NCBI GenBank assembly: GCA_016710985.1
Contig: JADJTX010000014.1
Location: forward strand, 1 to 64,000
Length of the DNA: 64,000 nt
Reading direction: 5' to 3'
Source: Ignavibacteria bacterium
Lineage (GTDB): Bacteria; Bacteroidota; Ignavibacteria; Tepidaquicellales; Tepidaquicellaceae
The notes under the pieces: generated by a model
What the model was told of the DNA's origin: nothing
What the model saw: the letters and a program-made list of their open reading frames with translations, nothing else
Database searches by the model: none
Translations under genes and position numbers: made by a program
In this document: positions 53,191 through 61,934 of the stretch, in pieces
Layout of the letters: the number at the start of each line of letters is the position of its first letter
Position numbering within the stretch: the first letter of the stretch is position 1

Positions 53191-55386
53191 ATGAAAAAAT
53201 GTTTTACTGCTCTGACGATCCTGTTATTATCTTTTAATATAAATTCAGATTCCTTCGGAGGCTGGACACAGCTTCCAACAGGAAGCTCTGCATTTCTTAC
53301 GTCAATCTTTTTTACTGACATCAATACCGGTTACATCGGAGGCATGAACGGATATTTAGCAAAGACTACAAACGGCGGGAACAGCTGGACTGTTCAGGAC
53401 CCGATCTTCGCTTCGCCTTTTGTAAGAGACATTTCTTTTATCAATTCAAATACAGGCTATCTCTGCGGGGATGACGGCTTTATCCGAAAAACCACTACAG
53501 GCGGTACTACATGGTTTCCGCTTACAACTAACACCAGTTTCGGAATATACGGCATTGATGCTGTTGACGAATTTCATGTCTATGCTTCTGTCACTAACGG
53601 TTCGATATTAAGATCAACTGACGGCGGCGCAAGTTTTACAAGTGTTCCGGTCTCGGCTAATCAAATGCTTACAGTTGATTTCAGTTCGAGCGATACAGGC
53701 TATGCTGCAGGTCAGGGCGGAGTTGTTTACCGGACAACTAATGCCGGCTTGTCGTGGACATTTCTCAATGCATCTACGTTAAACAACTTTTGGGATATAT
53801 ATGCTTTGAATAATAATGATCTTTACCTCGCTGCATATTACGGAACTTTAAGAAGGACAGATGACGGCGGAAATAATTTCAAAAATGCATTCGTAAACAA
53901 TGCGCTATTGGAAGGAATTCAAATGCTGAATTCAATGATCGGATACGCATGCGGACTGGACGGTGTCATTTTAAAAACTACTGACGGAGGAGTTACATGG
54001 GATCAGCAAATTTCAAATTCAACTGAGTCATTGCAGGCATTGTTTTTTCCGGATGCCAGAACAGGGTATATGGTTGGCTCAGGCGGTACTTTTTTAAAGA
54101 CGACTGACGGAGGAGATAATTTCAGCGTAGCGGTACTTAGTCCGAACAACAGTGAGATACTCACATCCGGATCAACTTTCCCGGTCAGATGGTCGAGTGT
54201 CTTCACCGGAAATGCAAAGATAGAATATTCAGCAAACAATGGCGCAAGCTGGAATGTTATTCAGAATTCAGTTCCGGCCGCATCATTTGAATATGACTGG
54301 CTGATTCCTTCCGGATCAACAGCTCAGGGTAAGATCAAAATTTCATCTGTTGACAATCCTTCGGTATTTGATGTAAGCGACGGATCGTTTTACATATTAC
54401 CTTCAAATACATTTTATAATGTTCCTGATCTGATTTACTACAGGTTCAATGACGGGATAAATACAACACCGAATTACGCCGTGCCGGGACAAATATTTGG
54501 TGACGCTGATATTACAGGCATGTCACTTCAAAACGGAGGTATGGCAGACAGCAGTCTTGTTGGTCAGGGCGGCAACGGACTTACAAATAAAGTATCCACC
54601 AACTGGGCGACGTATTTTCCTCCGACCGGCTGGACGATAGGATTCTGGGTGAGTAACATTTCACTCGGTGTTAATCCCAATAACGCAGTATTTTTATTTA
54701 CTGACATAACTGCAAATAATATCAGATGTTACTACGGCGGTGCATTAGGTCTTACTGACATTGACACTGCGATCATGTTCAGATGCAACGGAATGAGCAA
54801 TGTAAGAATACCGGTAGTACAGGGACAGTCTTATTATATTCATCTTGTATATGAGCCATCGCCTCCGGCGGTAAAAGTATATGTTAACGGTACACTTACA
54901 CAGGATATTCCACAGTCGCCGTTTCTTCCGATAGGCAACGGGCCGTTTACGATCGGCGCTTATGCAGATGCAAGTTCCTCACTTGCAAATAATATGAGAA
55001 TGGATGAGTTCAGGGTTTACAGCCGTTCGCTCGGGGATGCGGAGATCGCGGCAACCTGGAACACTACATTTCCAATGATACTTACGGATGTTCAGAATCA
55101 AACTATATCACAGCCCGGTAAGTTTATTTTATATGATAATTATCCGAATCCGTTTAATCCGAGTACAGCTATTCGTTATTCGTTATCCGAAGATCGTTTT
55201 GTAAGCTTGAAAATTTATGATGCACTTGGTAAGGAAGTTGCTGCTTTGGTAAATGAGAAGCAAAACGCCGGAACATACAACTATCAATTCTCAACTGTCA
55301 ATTATCAACTATCCAGCGGAATATACTTTTATAAGCTCGAAGCCGGTGATTTCAGTGAAACGAAACGGATGGTTCTTTTGAAGTAA
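53191..55386 (+). CDS. Ycf48-like propeller/LamG protein with T9SS domain
   Basis: A 731-residue secreted protein. The signal peptide is followed by seven Ycf48/BNR-type repeats (residues 25-320) of the form NTGYIGGMNGYLAKTTNGGNSW and GYACGLDGVILKTTDGGVTW. Residues 390-620 form a LamG/concanavalin-like domain (WTIGFWVSN, PPAVKVYVNGTL, MRMDEFRVYSRSL). The end is a T9SS sorting domain (LYDNYPNPFNPST, KIYDALGKEVAALV, SGIYFYKLEAGDFSETKRM). Probably a surface adhesin. It is intact, unlike its related downstream neighbour. Confidence 0.9.
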   Translation: MKKCFTALTILLLSFNINSDSFGGWTQLPTGSSAFLTSIFFTDINTGYIGGMNGYLAKTTNGGNSWTVQDPIFASPFVRDISFINSNTGYLCGDDGFIRKTTTGGTTWFPLTTNTSFGIYGIDAVDEFHVYASVTNGSILRSTDGGASFTSVPVSANQMLTVDFSSSDTGYAAGQGGVVYRTTNAGLSWTFLNASTLNNFWDIYALNNNDLYLAAYYGTLRRTDDGGNNFKNAFVNNALLEGIQMLNSMIGYACGLDGVILKTTDGGVTWDQQISNSTESLQALFFPDARTGYMVGSGGTFLKTTDGGDNFSVAVLSPNNSEILTSGSTFPVRWSSVFTGNAKIEYSANNGASWNVIQNSVPAASFEYDWLIPSGSTAQGKIKISSVDNPSVFDVSDGSFYILPSNTFYNVPDLIYYRFNDGINTTPNYAVPGQIFGDADITGMSLQNGGMADSSLVGQGGNGLTNKVSTNWATYFPPTGWTIGFWVSNISLGVNPNNAVFLFTDITANNIRCYYGGALGLTDIDTAIMFRCNGMSNVRIPVVQGQSYYIHLVYEPSPPAVKVYVNGTLTQDIPQSPFLPIGNGPFTIGAYADASSSLANNMRMDEFRVYSRSLGDAEIAATWNTTFPMILTDVQNQTISQPGKFILYDNYPNPFNPSTAIRYSLSEDRFVSLKIYDALGKEVAALVNEKQNAGTYNYQFSTVNYQLSSGIYFYKLEAGDFSETKRMVLLK

Positions 55387-55424
55387 AATTCTCTTTACCT
55401 CTCAATACCTGTCAATTTTCTTAA

Positions 55425-55460
55425 AAAGGCATACCTCATAAAGTATGCCTTTTTTTCATA
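55425..55460 (+). terminator. Rho-independent terminator
   Basis: Stem AAAGGCATAC (55425-55434) and GTATGCCTTT (55443-55452) followed by further T. It lies 40 bp after the stop of the Ycf48-like gene. Confidence 0.85.
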
Positions 55461-55669
55461 AACCTTCTCAATAAAAGTATGATATTTATCATATCATTGA
55501 ATGACCTGCGTCCTACAATCTGAAAATGGTTTTTCGTAATATTATCACGGTAAAGTTTATCAAACTTCTGATAATATTGTGATGAACTAATTTTGAAAAT
55601 TAAATTTTAGCAATCATGAAAAAGTTAATTTTTACAATTTGGAAAAAAAATCCTATGAGATAATCAAAT

Positions 55670-58291
55670 TGAAAAAGATATTATTTTCAATAATGATTAT
55701 TCTGATTTTGAATTCTGCAGCATTTACACAAGAGGCGTGGTATTTTCAAAACAGTACACTAATAACAATTTGAATTCGGTTGAGTTTTGTTGGATATGGG
55801 TTGGCTTGATAGTTGGTGACAATGGCACTTTATTAAGAACGACAAACTCCGGTAAAAACTGGATAAACCAATCTGTAACTACAGAAAATTAACAACAGTT
55901 GAGTTTATTGATTGCAATACAGCCTGGATAGTCGGGGGGCACGGATATATTATTAAAACTACAAACGCAGGCTTAAAACTGGATACAGCAAACCAGTGGA
56001 ACTACTCGTTTATTAACATCGATTGAATTCAAAGATTATAATAGTGGTTATGCGGTGGGAGATTCTGTTATACTCAAAACCACAGATGGAGGGACAACCT
56101 GGATTAGGCTGCCCATTCCAACAGGTCATAGATTTTTCACAACAATTCATTTTGTAGATAGTATTCATGGTTACGTTGCCGATGGTAGTTTACTGGAAAC
56201 AAGTAACGGTGGTTCCGACCTGGAAGGTGGTAAACCCACCATGGGGGTAAATGATTTCCAGACCAGCAGTTATGGCAATGTAACTATTGTAGGAAATTAT
56301 GGCAAAATTTACCGTGGAGCGGTAGATCAATACCACTGAATTGGACCTGGTTTAGTCAGCCATCGGGTACTATTAATGACCTGGATGCTATTTATATTTT
56401 CAGGATTACATATACGGAAATTGGGCAGGATGGATAGTTGGGCAAAATGGAACAATACTCAAAAGAGTAGCAAATGATGGATATAATTGGACAAGACAAA
56501 TCAGCAATACAAACAAAAGATTAAGTTCAGTTTATGTTAATGATGGAACGTATTATGGGGCAAGGCTAGGTTGGGCAGTAGGAAAATGGTACAATTTTAA
56601 GTACAGTTAATACCAATGATTATGATGTGGGAACAACAGCAATTATTAACCTGTTCATGATTCCACTTATGCAATTGATTGCAATAATTTTTAATTAATC
56701 CAAAAGTTTCTATAAAAAATTTTGGAATGAACAATCAAAATAGTTTTTTTGAAGTTTGCTTTGAAATTAAGCAGGGAAACAATAGTGTTTACTTTAATTC
56801 CAAACAGGACACAATAAGTACCGGACAAACTCACACTATTAATTTTGATCCGTTTACTCTTTCTTATGACCCCAACATTATTCGAGATACATATTATGTA
56901 AAATCATGGACAAGGTTACTTTCAGATTCCAATCACTATAATGATACTATAAAATCATCATTTACAGTAATTGATCCTAACTACGGATACTCAGACATAA
57001 GCGGTTATTATTTTTTAAACTCATCTGTGAAAGCTAACTGTACCTGATCAACCTGTTTTTAACTGGGAAGATACGACAGGAAGTGTAAATCTGATTACAG
57101 ACGGTAATTTGGTGGTTCCTTTTACAGAATTTGATGAATACGGCTATTGGCAAGGTTATTTCCGCTTGCCTGATGTCCTTCCCGATGGGAATAAATTCAG
57201 ATTTTTTGGCACCGGCTATGATACAATTGTTATCTTCACAACCGGAATAATTGGTTTAGGTGGAGGATCTTTTTACGAAATGATATATTCAAACCCGGTG
57301 TCGATCCGGTCATAACAGCTGCTAAGCCTGCAATTTTTCCTTTCTGGGGATGGTATGATTATTTTTTTCCGGAAAGTCCGGAAATGAATGGGGGAGAAGC
57401 TTAAAATACAAAATATCCGGAAATAAATTCATCGTTACATACGACAAATTTCCGATTCAAACTGATTCATACCCAACTGATTCCGGCAGCTATATATCTT
57501 ATCAGATTATACTCGAGACCGGACCAGACGGTGGATATGAAAACGGAACGATAACTGTTCTGTTTGATGACTCTAAGTGCGGCTCTGTGTTTCTGAATAA
57601 TTATTACAATGGAAATCTATTTTACAAAATTGGGATTCAGAATTCATCAGGAACTATAGGACTCCAATATCCGGGACCACTCTTTGGATCACCACTGGCC
57701 GTAACATTCGCACAAATAAATAGTGTGCTTCCAGTCGAACTTGCCGCTTTTACTTCTTCTGTAAATGATAACAACGTCACTCTTTTATGGCAGACATCCC
57801 GTGAAATAAACAACTCGGGATTTGATATCGAAAGATCAGGTTTGGAAAATAATTGGAGCAAAGCAGGATTTGTAAAATGCACAGTAAACTCCGATGAACC
57901 GAAATACTATTCATTCATTGATAAAAATCTAACTACGGGAAAATATAAATACAGACTAAAACAAATCGACTTCAACGGTAGCTTCGAATATTTTGATCTG
58001 GCAGGTGAAATAGTGATAGGCATTCCGGAAAAATATGAACTTTCACAGAATTATCCGAATCCGTTCAATCCGGTAACTGTCATTCGTTACGCGTTAACCG
58101 AAAATGGTTTTACGAATCTGAAGATATATGACATTACAGGAAGGGAAGTAGCGAAACTTGTAAACGAGAAACAGGATGCCGGAAGATATGAAGTCACATT
58201 CAACGGCAGTAATTTTGCCAGCGGTGTTTATTTTTATGAATTGAGATCAGGTGAGTTTGTTTCACAGAAGAGAATGTTTCTGCTGAAGTAA
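55670..58291 (+). pseudogene. Ycf48-like T9SS protein with many frameshifts
   Basis: The pieces read in order as one secreted protein of about 870 residues. A TTG-initiated signal peptide (KKILFSIMIILILNSAAFTQ, from 55670) is followed by Ycf48 repeats in changing frames (IVGDNGTLLRTTNSGKNW at about 55820, GDSVILKTTDGGTTW at 56055). A strand-rich middle follows (56727-57047, 57109-57315), and an intact C-terminal 234 residues (57587-58291) ends with LSQNYPNPFNPVT and SGVYFYELRSGEFVSQKRM. At least seven frame changes lie between 55750 and 57420, while flanking genes are clean. Either a decaying paralogue of 53191-55386 or poor local sequence. Confidence 0.75.
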
Positions 58292-58310
58292 ATTTAAATT
58301 AAATATTTAA

Positions 58311-58343
58311 AAATAAAAGCCGGGTCATCCCCGGCTTTTTTAT
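58311..58343 (+). terminator. Rho-independent terminator
   Basis: Stem AAAAGCCGGG (58315-58324) and CCCGGCTTTT (58330-58339) with more T following, 25 bp after the stop codon. Confidence 0.87.
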
Positions 58344-58419
58344 TTCCAAACTTCCTTTTCAAATTGCATACCCTGTTTAATTTATCTAATTTCAATTCTC
58401 AATATTCAATCAAAATAAA

Positions 58420-59109
58420 ATGAGCTTCTTAGAAAATCTCAAAGGTCAGTTCAGGAATAAATCCATACGGCAGTTAGTCGCAAATTTCCGAAATGAATAT
58501 GTTTCCGACGGGCTTAATGAAAATGAAATGGAAGATAACCCGGTAGATGAATTTGAAAAATGGTTCAATGAAGCGGTTAAAAACAAAATTAACGAGCCTA
58601 ATGTAATGCATCTGTCAACTGTATCATCTGAAGGTAAACCGTCAGGAAGAATTGTTCTTTTAAAAGGGTTTGATGAAAAAGGATTTGTATTTTTTACAAA
58701 TTATGACAGCAGGAAAGGAGTTGAATTAAAGGAGAATAATTTCGCCGCTCTGACTTTCCTCTGGCTTGAATTGTACAAACAGGTGAGAATCGAAGGTACA
58801 GTCCGGAAGATCTCAGAGGAAGAATCCGATGCTTATTTTAAAAGCCGTCCGCACGGAAGTCAGATCAGTGCTGTTGCTTCATTACAAAGCAGCATAATTT
58901 CAGGCAGAAAAGAACTTGAAAGGAAAGTAAAGGAACTTGAAAAAGAGTTTGAAAACAAACCTGTTCCAAGACCTGCCAACTGGGGAGGATATTGTTTATC
59001 ACCTTTTAGTATAGAATTCTGGCAGGGCAGAGCAAATCGCTTACACGACAGGATTCAGTATAATCTTAATAACAATAACATCTGGTCAAGAACAAGATTA
59101 TCTCCATAA
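58420..59109 (+). CDS. pdxH: Pyridoxamine 5'-phosphate oxidase
   Basis: A 229-residue FMN enzyme that makes pyridoxal 5'-phosphate from PNP or PMP. Conserved parts are GRIVLLKGFDEKGFVFFTNYDSRKG (FMN and phosphate contacts), WLELYKQVRIEGTV, SRPHGSQISAVAS and the C-terminal signature EFWQGRANRLHDRIQY. The N-terminal extension is slightly long. A heptamer array starts two bases after its stop. Confidence 0.95.
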   Translation: MSFLENLKGQFRNKSIRQLVANFRNEYVSDGLNENEMEDNPVDEFEKWFNEAVKNKINEPNVMHLSTVSSEGKPSGRIVLLKGFDEKGFVFFTNYDSRKGVELKENNFAALTFLWLELYKQVRIEGTVRKISEEESDAYFKSRPHGSQISAVASLQSSIISGRKELERKVKELEKEFENKPVPRPANWGGYCLSPFSIEFWQGRANRLHDRIQYNLNNNNIWSRTRLSP

Positions 59110-59111
59110 GT

Positions 59112-59144
59112 AGTTAATAGTTAATAGTTAATAGTTAATTAGTT
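59112..59144. repeat. Heptanucleotide array (AGTTAAT)
   Basis: Four to five AGTTAAT units directly after the pdxH stop codon; each carries TAA or TAG on the pdxH strand. Confidence 0.8.
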
Positions 59145-59156
59145 AATAGTCACTGA

Positions 59157-59241
59157 TCATAAATCATACTCATAAATCATACTCATAACTCATATCTCAT
59201 ATCTCATATCTCATAACTCATATCTCATATCTCATATCTCT
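59157..59241. repeat. Heptanucleotide arrays (ATCTCAT)
   Basis: Units drift from AAATCATACTC to ATCTCAT, about eight regular copies. The array includes the gpsA stop codon: on the gpsA strand it reads GAG ATA TGA then GATATGA units. Confidence 0.87.
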
Positions 59242-60230
59242 TCTTTCAGATTTCTTTTCATTAAGAGCTCAGTTGCGCGATGCGGTTCTTTGTTCTTAAA
59301 CAATATGTTATATACCTGATTAGTTATCGGAAGTTCAATGTTAAGTTCTTTTGATAATTCAAACGCAGAACCGGTAGTAGCTACTCCTTCTGCAACCATC
59401 TTCATCTCTTTTAATATAGTATCTAATTTTTTCCCTTTGCCGATCTGCTCTCCAACGCTCCTGTTACGTGAGTGAACGGATGCACAGGTAACTATCAAAT
59501 CCCCTATTCCTGACAATCCGAAGAATGTTTCTTTCTTTGCTTTAAGCTTCAGGCCTAATCTCATGATTTCGTTAATGCCTCTTGTCATTATAGCCGCCTT
59601 TGTATTATCACCAAAGCCCGCTCCGTCTGAGATTCCCGCTGCAATCGCAATTACATTTTTCAGCGCTCCTCCTACTTCAGTTCCTGTCAGATCGTCATTC
59701 CTGTAAACTCTGAAATAATTGTTTGAAAAAACCTTCTGCACTATTTTTGTTTTTGAACTGTCTTCACCTGCACAGACAACAGCTGTTGGTATCTTTCTTG
59801 ATACTTCTTCAGCATGAGAAGGACCGGACAGGGCAAGCAGATTTTTTTTCTTTACTTTCTTAAATATGTCAGACAATATATCTGATACAAGAAAGTGGGT
59901 TTTGTTTTCTATACCTTTTGATACACTTACTAAGATACAATCTTTAAAGTCAAAGTTACTTAATTCGCTTAAACTGTTTCTGATAAATTGCGTTGGCGTT
60001 GCTATGACGATCAAATTTTTTTTATAAGCTGCAGATTCCAGATTATTGGTAATTGTAATTGAGGCGGGGATCTTGATCTTTGGAAGGTAGTAGAAATTTT
60101 CCCTGTATTCTTTTAAAGTCTTTGCATATTCCGGATTGAATTCCCAGAGAGTGACATCAAATCCGTTTTCATTTAATAAAATCGCGAGAGTTGTACCCCA
60201 ACCCCCTGCACCAAGCACTGCGATCTTCAT
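59232..60230 (-). CDS. gpsA: Glycerol-3-phosphate dehydrogenase [NAD(P)+]
   Basis: A 332-residue enzyme that reduces dihydroxyacetone phosphate to glycerol-3-phosphate for lipid synthesis. Nucleotide motif VLGAGGWGTTLAILL at the N-terminus, SVSKGIENKT, LSGPSHAEEVSRKIPTAVV, the catalytic Lys region EVGGALKNVIAIAAGISDG and GLSGIGDLIVTC. It follows plsY by 7 bp, so the two successive steps toward lysophosphatidic acid are one operon. Confidence 0.96.
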   Translation of the reverse strand: MKIAVLGAGGWGTTLAILLNENGFDVTLWEFNPEYAKTLKEYRENFYYLPKIKIPASITITNNLESAAYKKNLIVIATPTQFIRNSLSELSNFDFKDCILVSVSKGIENKTHFLVSDILSDIFKKVKKKNLLALSGPSHAEEVSRKIPTAVVCAGEDSSKTKIVQKVFSNNYFRVYRNDDLTGTEVGGALKNVIAIAAGISDGAGFGDNTKAAIMTRGINEIMRLGLKLKAKKETFFGLSGIGDLIVTCASVHSRNRSVGEQIGKGKKLDTILKEMKMVAEGVATTGSAFELSKELNIELPITNQVYNILFKNKEPHRATELLMKRNLKEEI

Positions 60231-60237
60231 TTGAGTT

Positions 60238-60936
60238 TTATGATTTTGCGAATGGAGCTTTGATCTTGAATATTCTTATGAGCCAAAGCTTTTCAAATCT
60301 GTTCTCGTTACCATATAGAAGCCGTTTAATATTGTCGCGGTGGTTATAAATCAAAAGAAGCGAAACACCTATGCTGAAAAAGATCAATGTGTTGTATCCG
60401 TAAATATCCACTTTGAAAAAATTCTCCCTGATAAACATTATCACAGGGAAAATGAATGAAGCAACAATTGAGCCAAGTGAAATATATCCGGAAGAAAGAA
60501 CTGTAAGAATGAAAAAACCTACGCTTATGCCGACATCAACCGGCGCTAGTGAGATCAGCATTCCAAGAGCAGTATTTATTCCTTTACCGCCTTTGAAATT
60601 TACAAATATTGAAAATGTATGTCCAATGACTGCGCTTAAACCGGCGATAATTTTTAAAACCGTTATGTCGTCAAAAGGTGTGTAATTTGTGAAGGGTAAA
60701 TTATGATAGAAAAAGTTTGTAACAAACAACACTGCAACCAGACCTTTTGAAATATCCATTGCCTGAACAAGTATTCCGAGCGGTACTCCGAGTACCCTGA
60801 AAGCGTTTGTCGAACCGAGGTTGCCGCTTCCGTAATTTCTTATGTCAATTTTCTTGAAGAGCTTACCGACTATCAAAGCGGAAGGAATAGAACCTATAAT
60901 GTAACTTGTAATGATTATTCCTAATAAATTCAGCAT
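60238..60936 (-). CDS. plsY: Acyl-phosphate glycerol-3-phosphate acyltransferase
   Basis: About 232 residues, integral membrane. Family motifs GSIPSALIVGKLFKKIDIRNYGSGNLGSTNAFRVLG (motif 1), FKGGKGINTALG (motif 2) and IYNHRDNIKRLLYGNE near the C-terminus. It acylates glycerol-3-phosphate with acyl-phosphate at the inner membrane. Start MLNLLGIIIT is preferred; an ATG two codons upstream is in frame. First gene of the plsY-gpsA pair. Confidence 0.94.
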   Translation of the reverse strand: MLNLLGIIITSYIIGSIPSALIVGKLFKKIDIRNYGSGNLGSTNAFRVLGVPLGILVQAMDISKGLVAVLFVTNFFYHNLPFTNYTPFDDITVLKIIAGLSAVIGHTFSIFVNFKGGKGINTALGMLISLAPVDVGISVGFFILTVLSSGYISLGSIVASFIFPVIMFIRENFFKVDIYGYNTLIFFSIGVSLLLIYNHRDNIKRLLYGNENRFEKLWLIRIFKIKAPFAKS

Positions 60937-60991
60937 GTACAAACTTAAATGTTATAGATTTAAAAAGAAATCCAAAGTGTTCAGCAAATTT

Positions 60992-61903
60992 CTATCTTCC
61001 TAAAATTTCATTCTTTGTTTTCAGAATATTCTTTGCAAATCCCTCATCCAGTTCATAGATCTGACTGTCACCCGGAACCTGTAATAAATATTTAGGTGGG
61101 GTCGTATCCAGTTTCAGAAAATTCAGCTGTGTCTTAGTGCCCCAGTCTACTATTACTTTGTCAGTAAAATTTGTCTGTTCTGTAAGTGTAGTATCTTTAA
61201 AACCGGTGGTTTCAAACTTTGCAAGTAAATTCAGCACGCCGTCAAATGCAGTTCCGACTGAGTCTGTACCGATAAAATACTTTCCGGCAGAATCTCTGTT
61301 CACCGTAAATGTTTCTCCGGCAGAAATAAACTCAATTGAATTGACTCCCTGCTTCGGTATTGAAACTATGTTTTTATCTTTCCATTCATCCAGAGATGTT
61401 TTGAAAAAATTATTTTTATCAATACCGTCTGCCAGATAAATATTATCCGAATCCGTTTTTTTCAAATAACATAAATTGCCCCCGGCTGCAGCAGTCTTTC
61501 CCAAAAGAAAAGTACCTTTAGGAACACCGGCTTCATAAACCGTTACTTCAGACTGTTCAGCTTCCGTAAACCCGTAAGTATCTTTTTTTGCAGGATTAGT
61601 CGAAACAATACTTTCAAGTTTCAGATTTTTCAAACCTGAAACTATGCTCTCTACATATGAGCTGACGGTCCTGTATTGAAACGGTGAATCAACTCTCCAT
61701 TCTCCCGTAGATTTTGAAAGGACAAGATTTCCCGCAGAATTTTTAATTTCGATCTTATCTACCTTTGCAGAGTCAAGTACAAATAATTGTTTTTCTGTAA
61801 ATTTATAACTTGAGGTCTTTTCACCTCTGTCAGATGTCAAAAAATACGCAGCTACTAATAATACTGCAAAAATTCCTAAATATAAAAATGTTTTACTTTT
61901 CAT
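60992..61903 (-). CDS. DUF4340 domain protein
   Basis: A 303-residue protein with one N-terminal membrane helix (FLYLGIFAVLLVAAYFL) and a periplasmic strand-rich body typical of DUF4340: LDSAKVDKIEIKNSAGNLVLSKSTGEWRVDSPFQYRTVSSYVESIVSGLKNLKLESIVS, and later TDSDNIYLAD. DUF4340 genes commonly follow gldG-like genes, as here (32 bp), and probably belong to the same ABC complex. Confidence 0.85.
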   Translation of the reverse strand: MKSKTFLYLGIFAVLLVAAYFLTSDRGEKTSSYKFTEKQLFVLDSAKVDKIEIKNSAGNLVLSKSTGEWRVDSPFQYRTVSSYVESIVSGLKNLKLESIVSTNPAKKDTYGFTEAEQSEVTVYEAGVPKGTFLLGKTAAAGGNLCYLKKTDSDNIYLADGIDKNNFFKTSLDEWKDKNIVSIPKQGVNSIEFISAGETFTVNRDSAGKYFIGTDSVGTAFDGVLNLLAKFETTGFKDTTLTEQTNFTDKVIVDWGTKTQLNFLKLDTTPPKYLLQVPGDSQIYELDEGFAKNILKTKNEILGR

Positions 61904-61934
61904 TTATCTGTAATAATTTTAGATATGTTATTTA

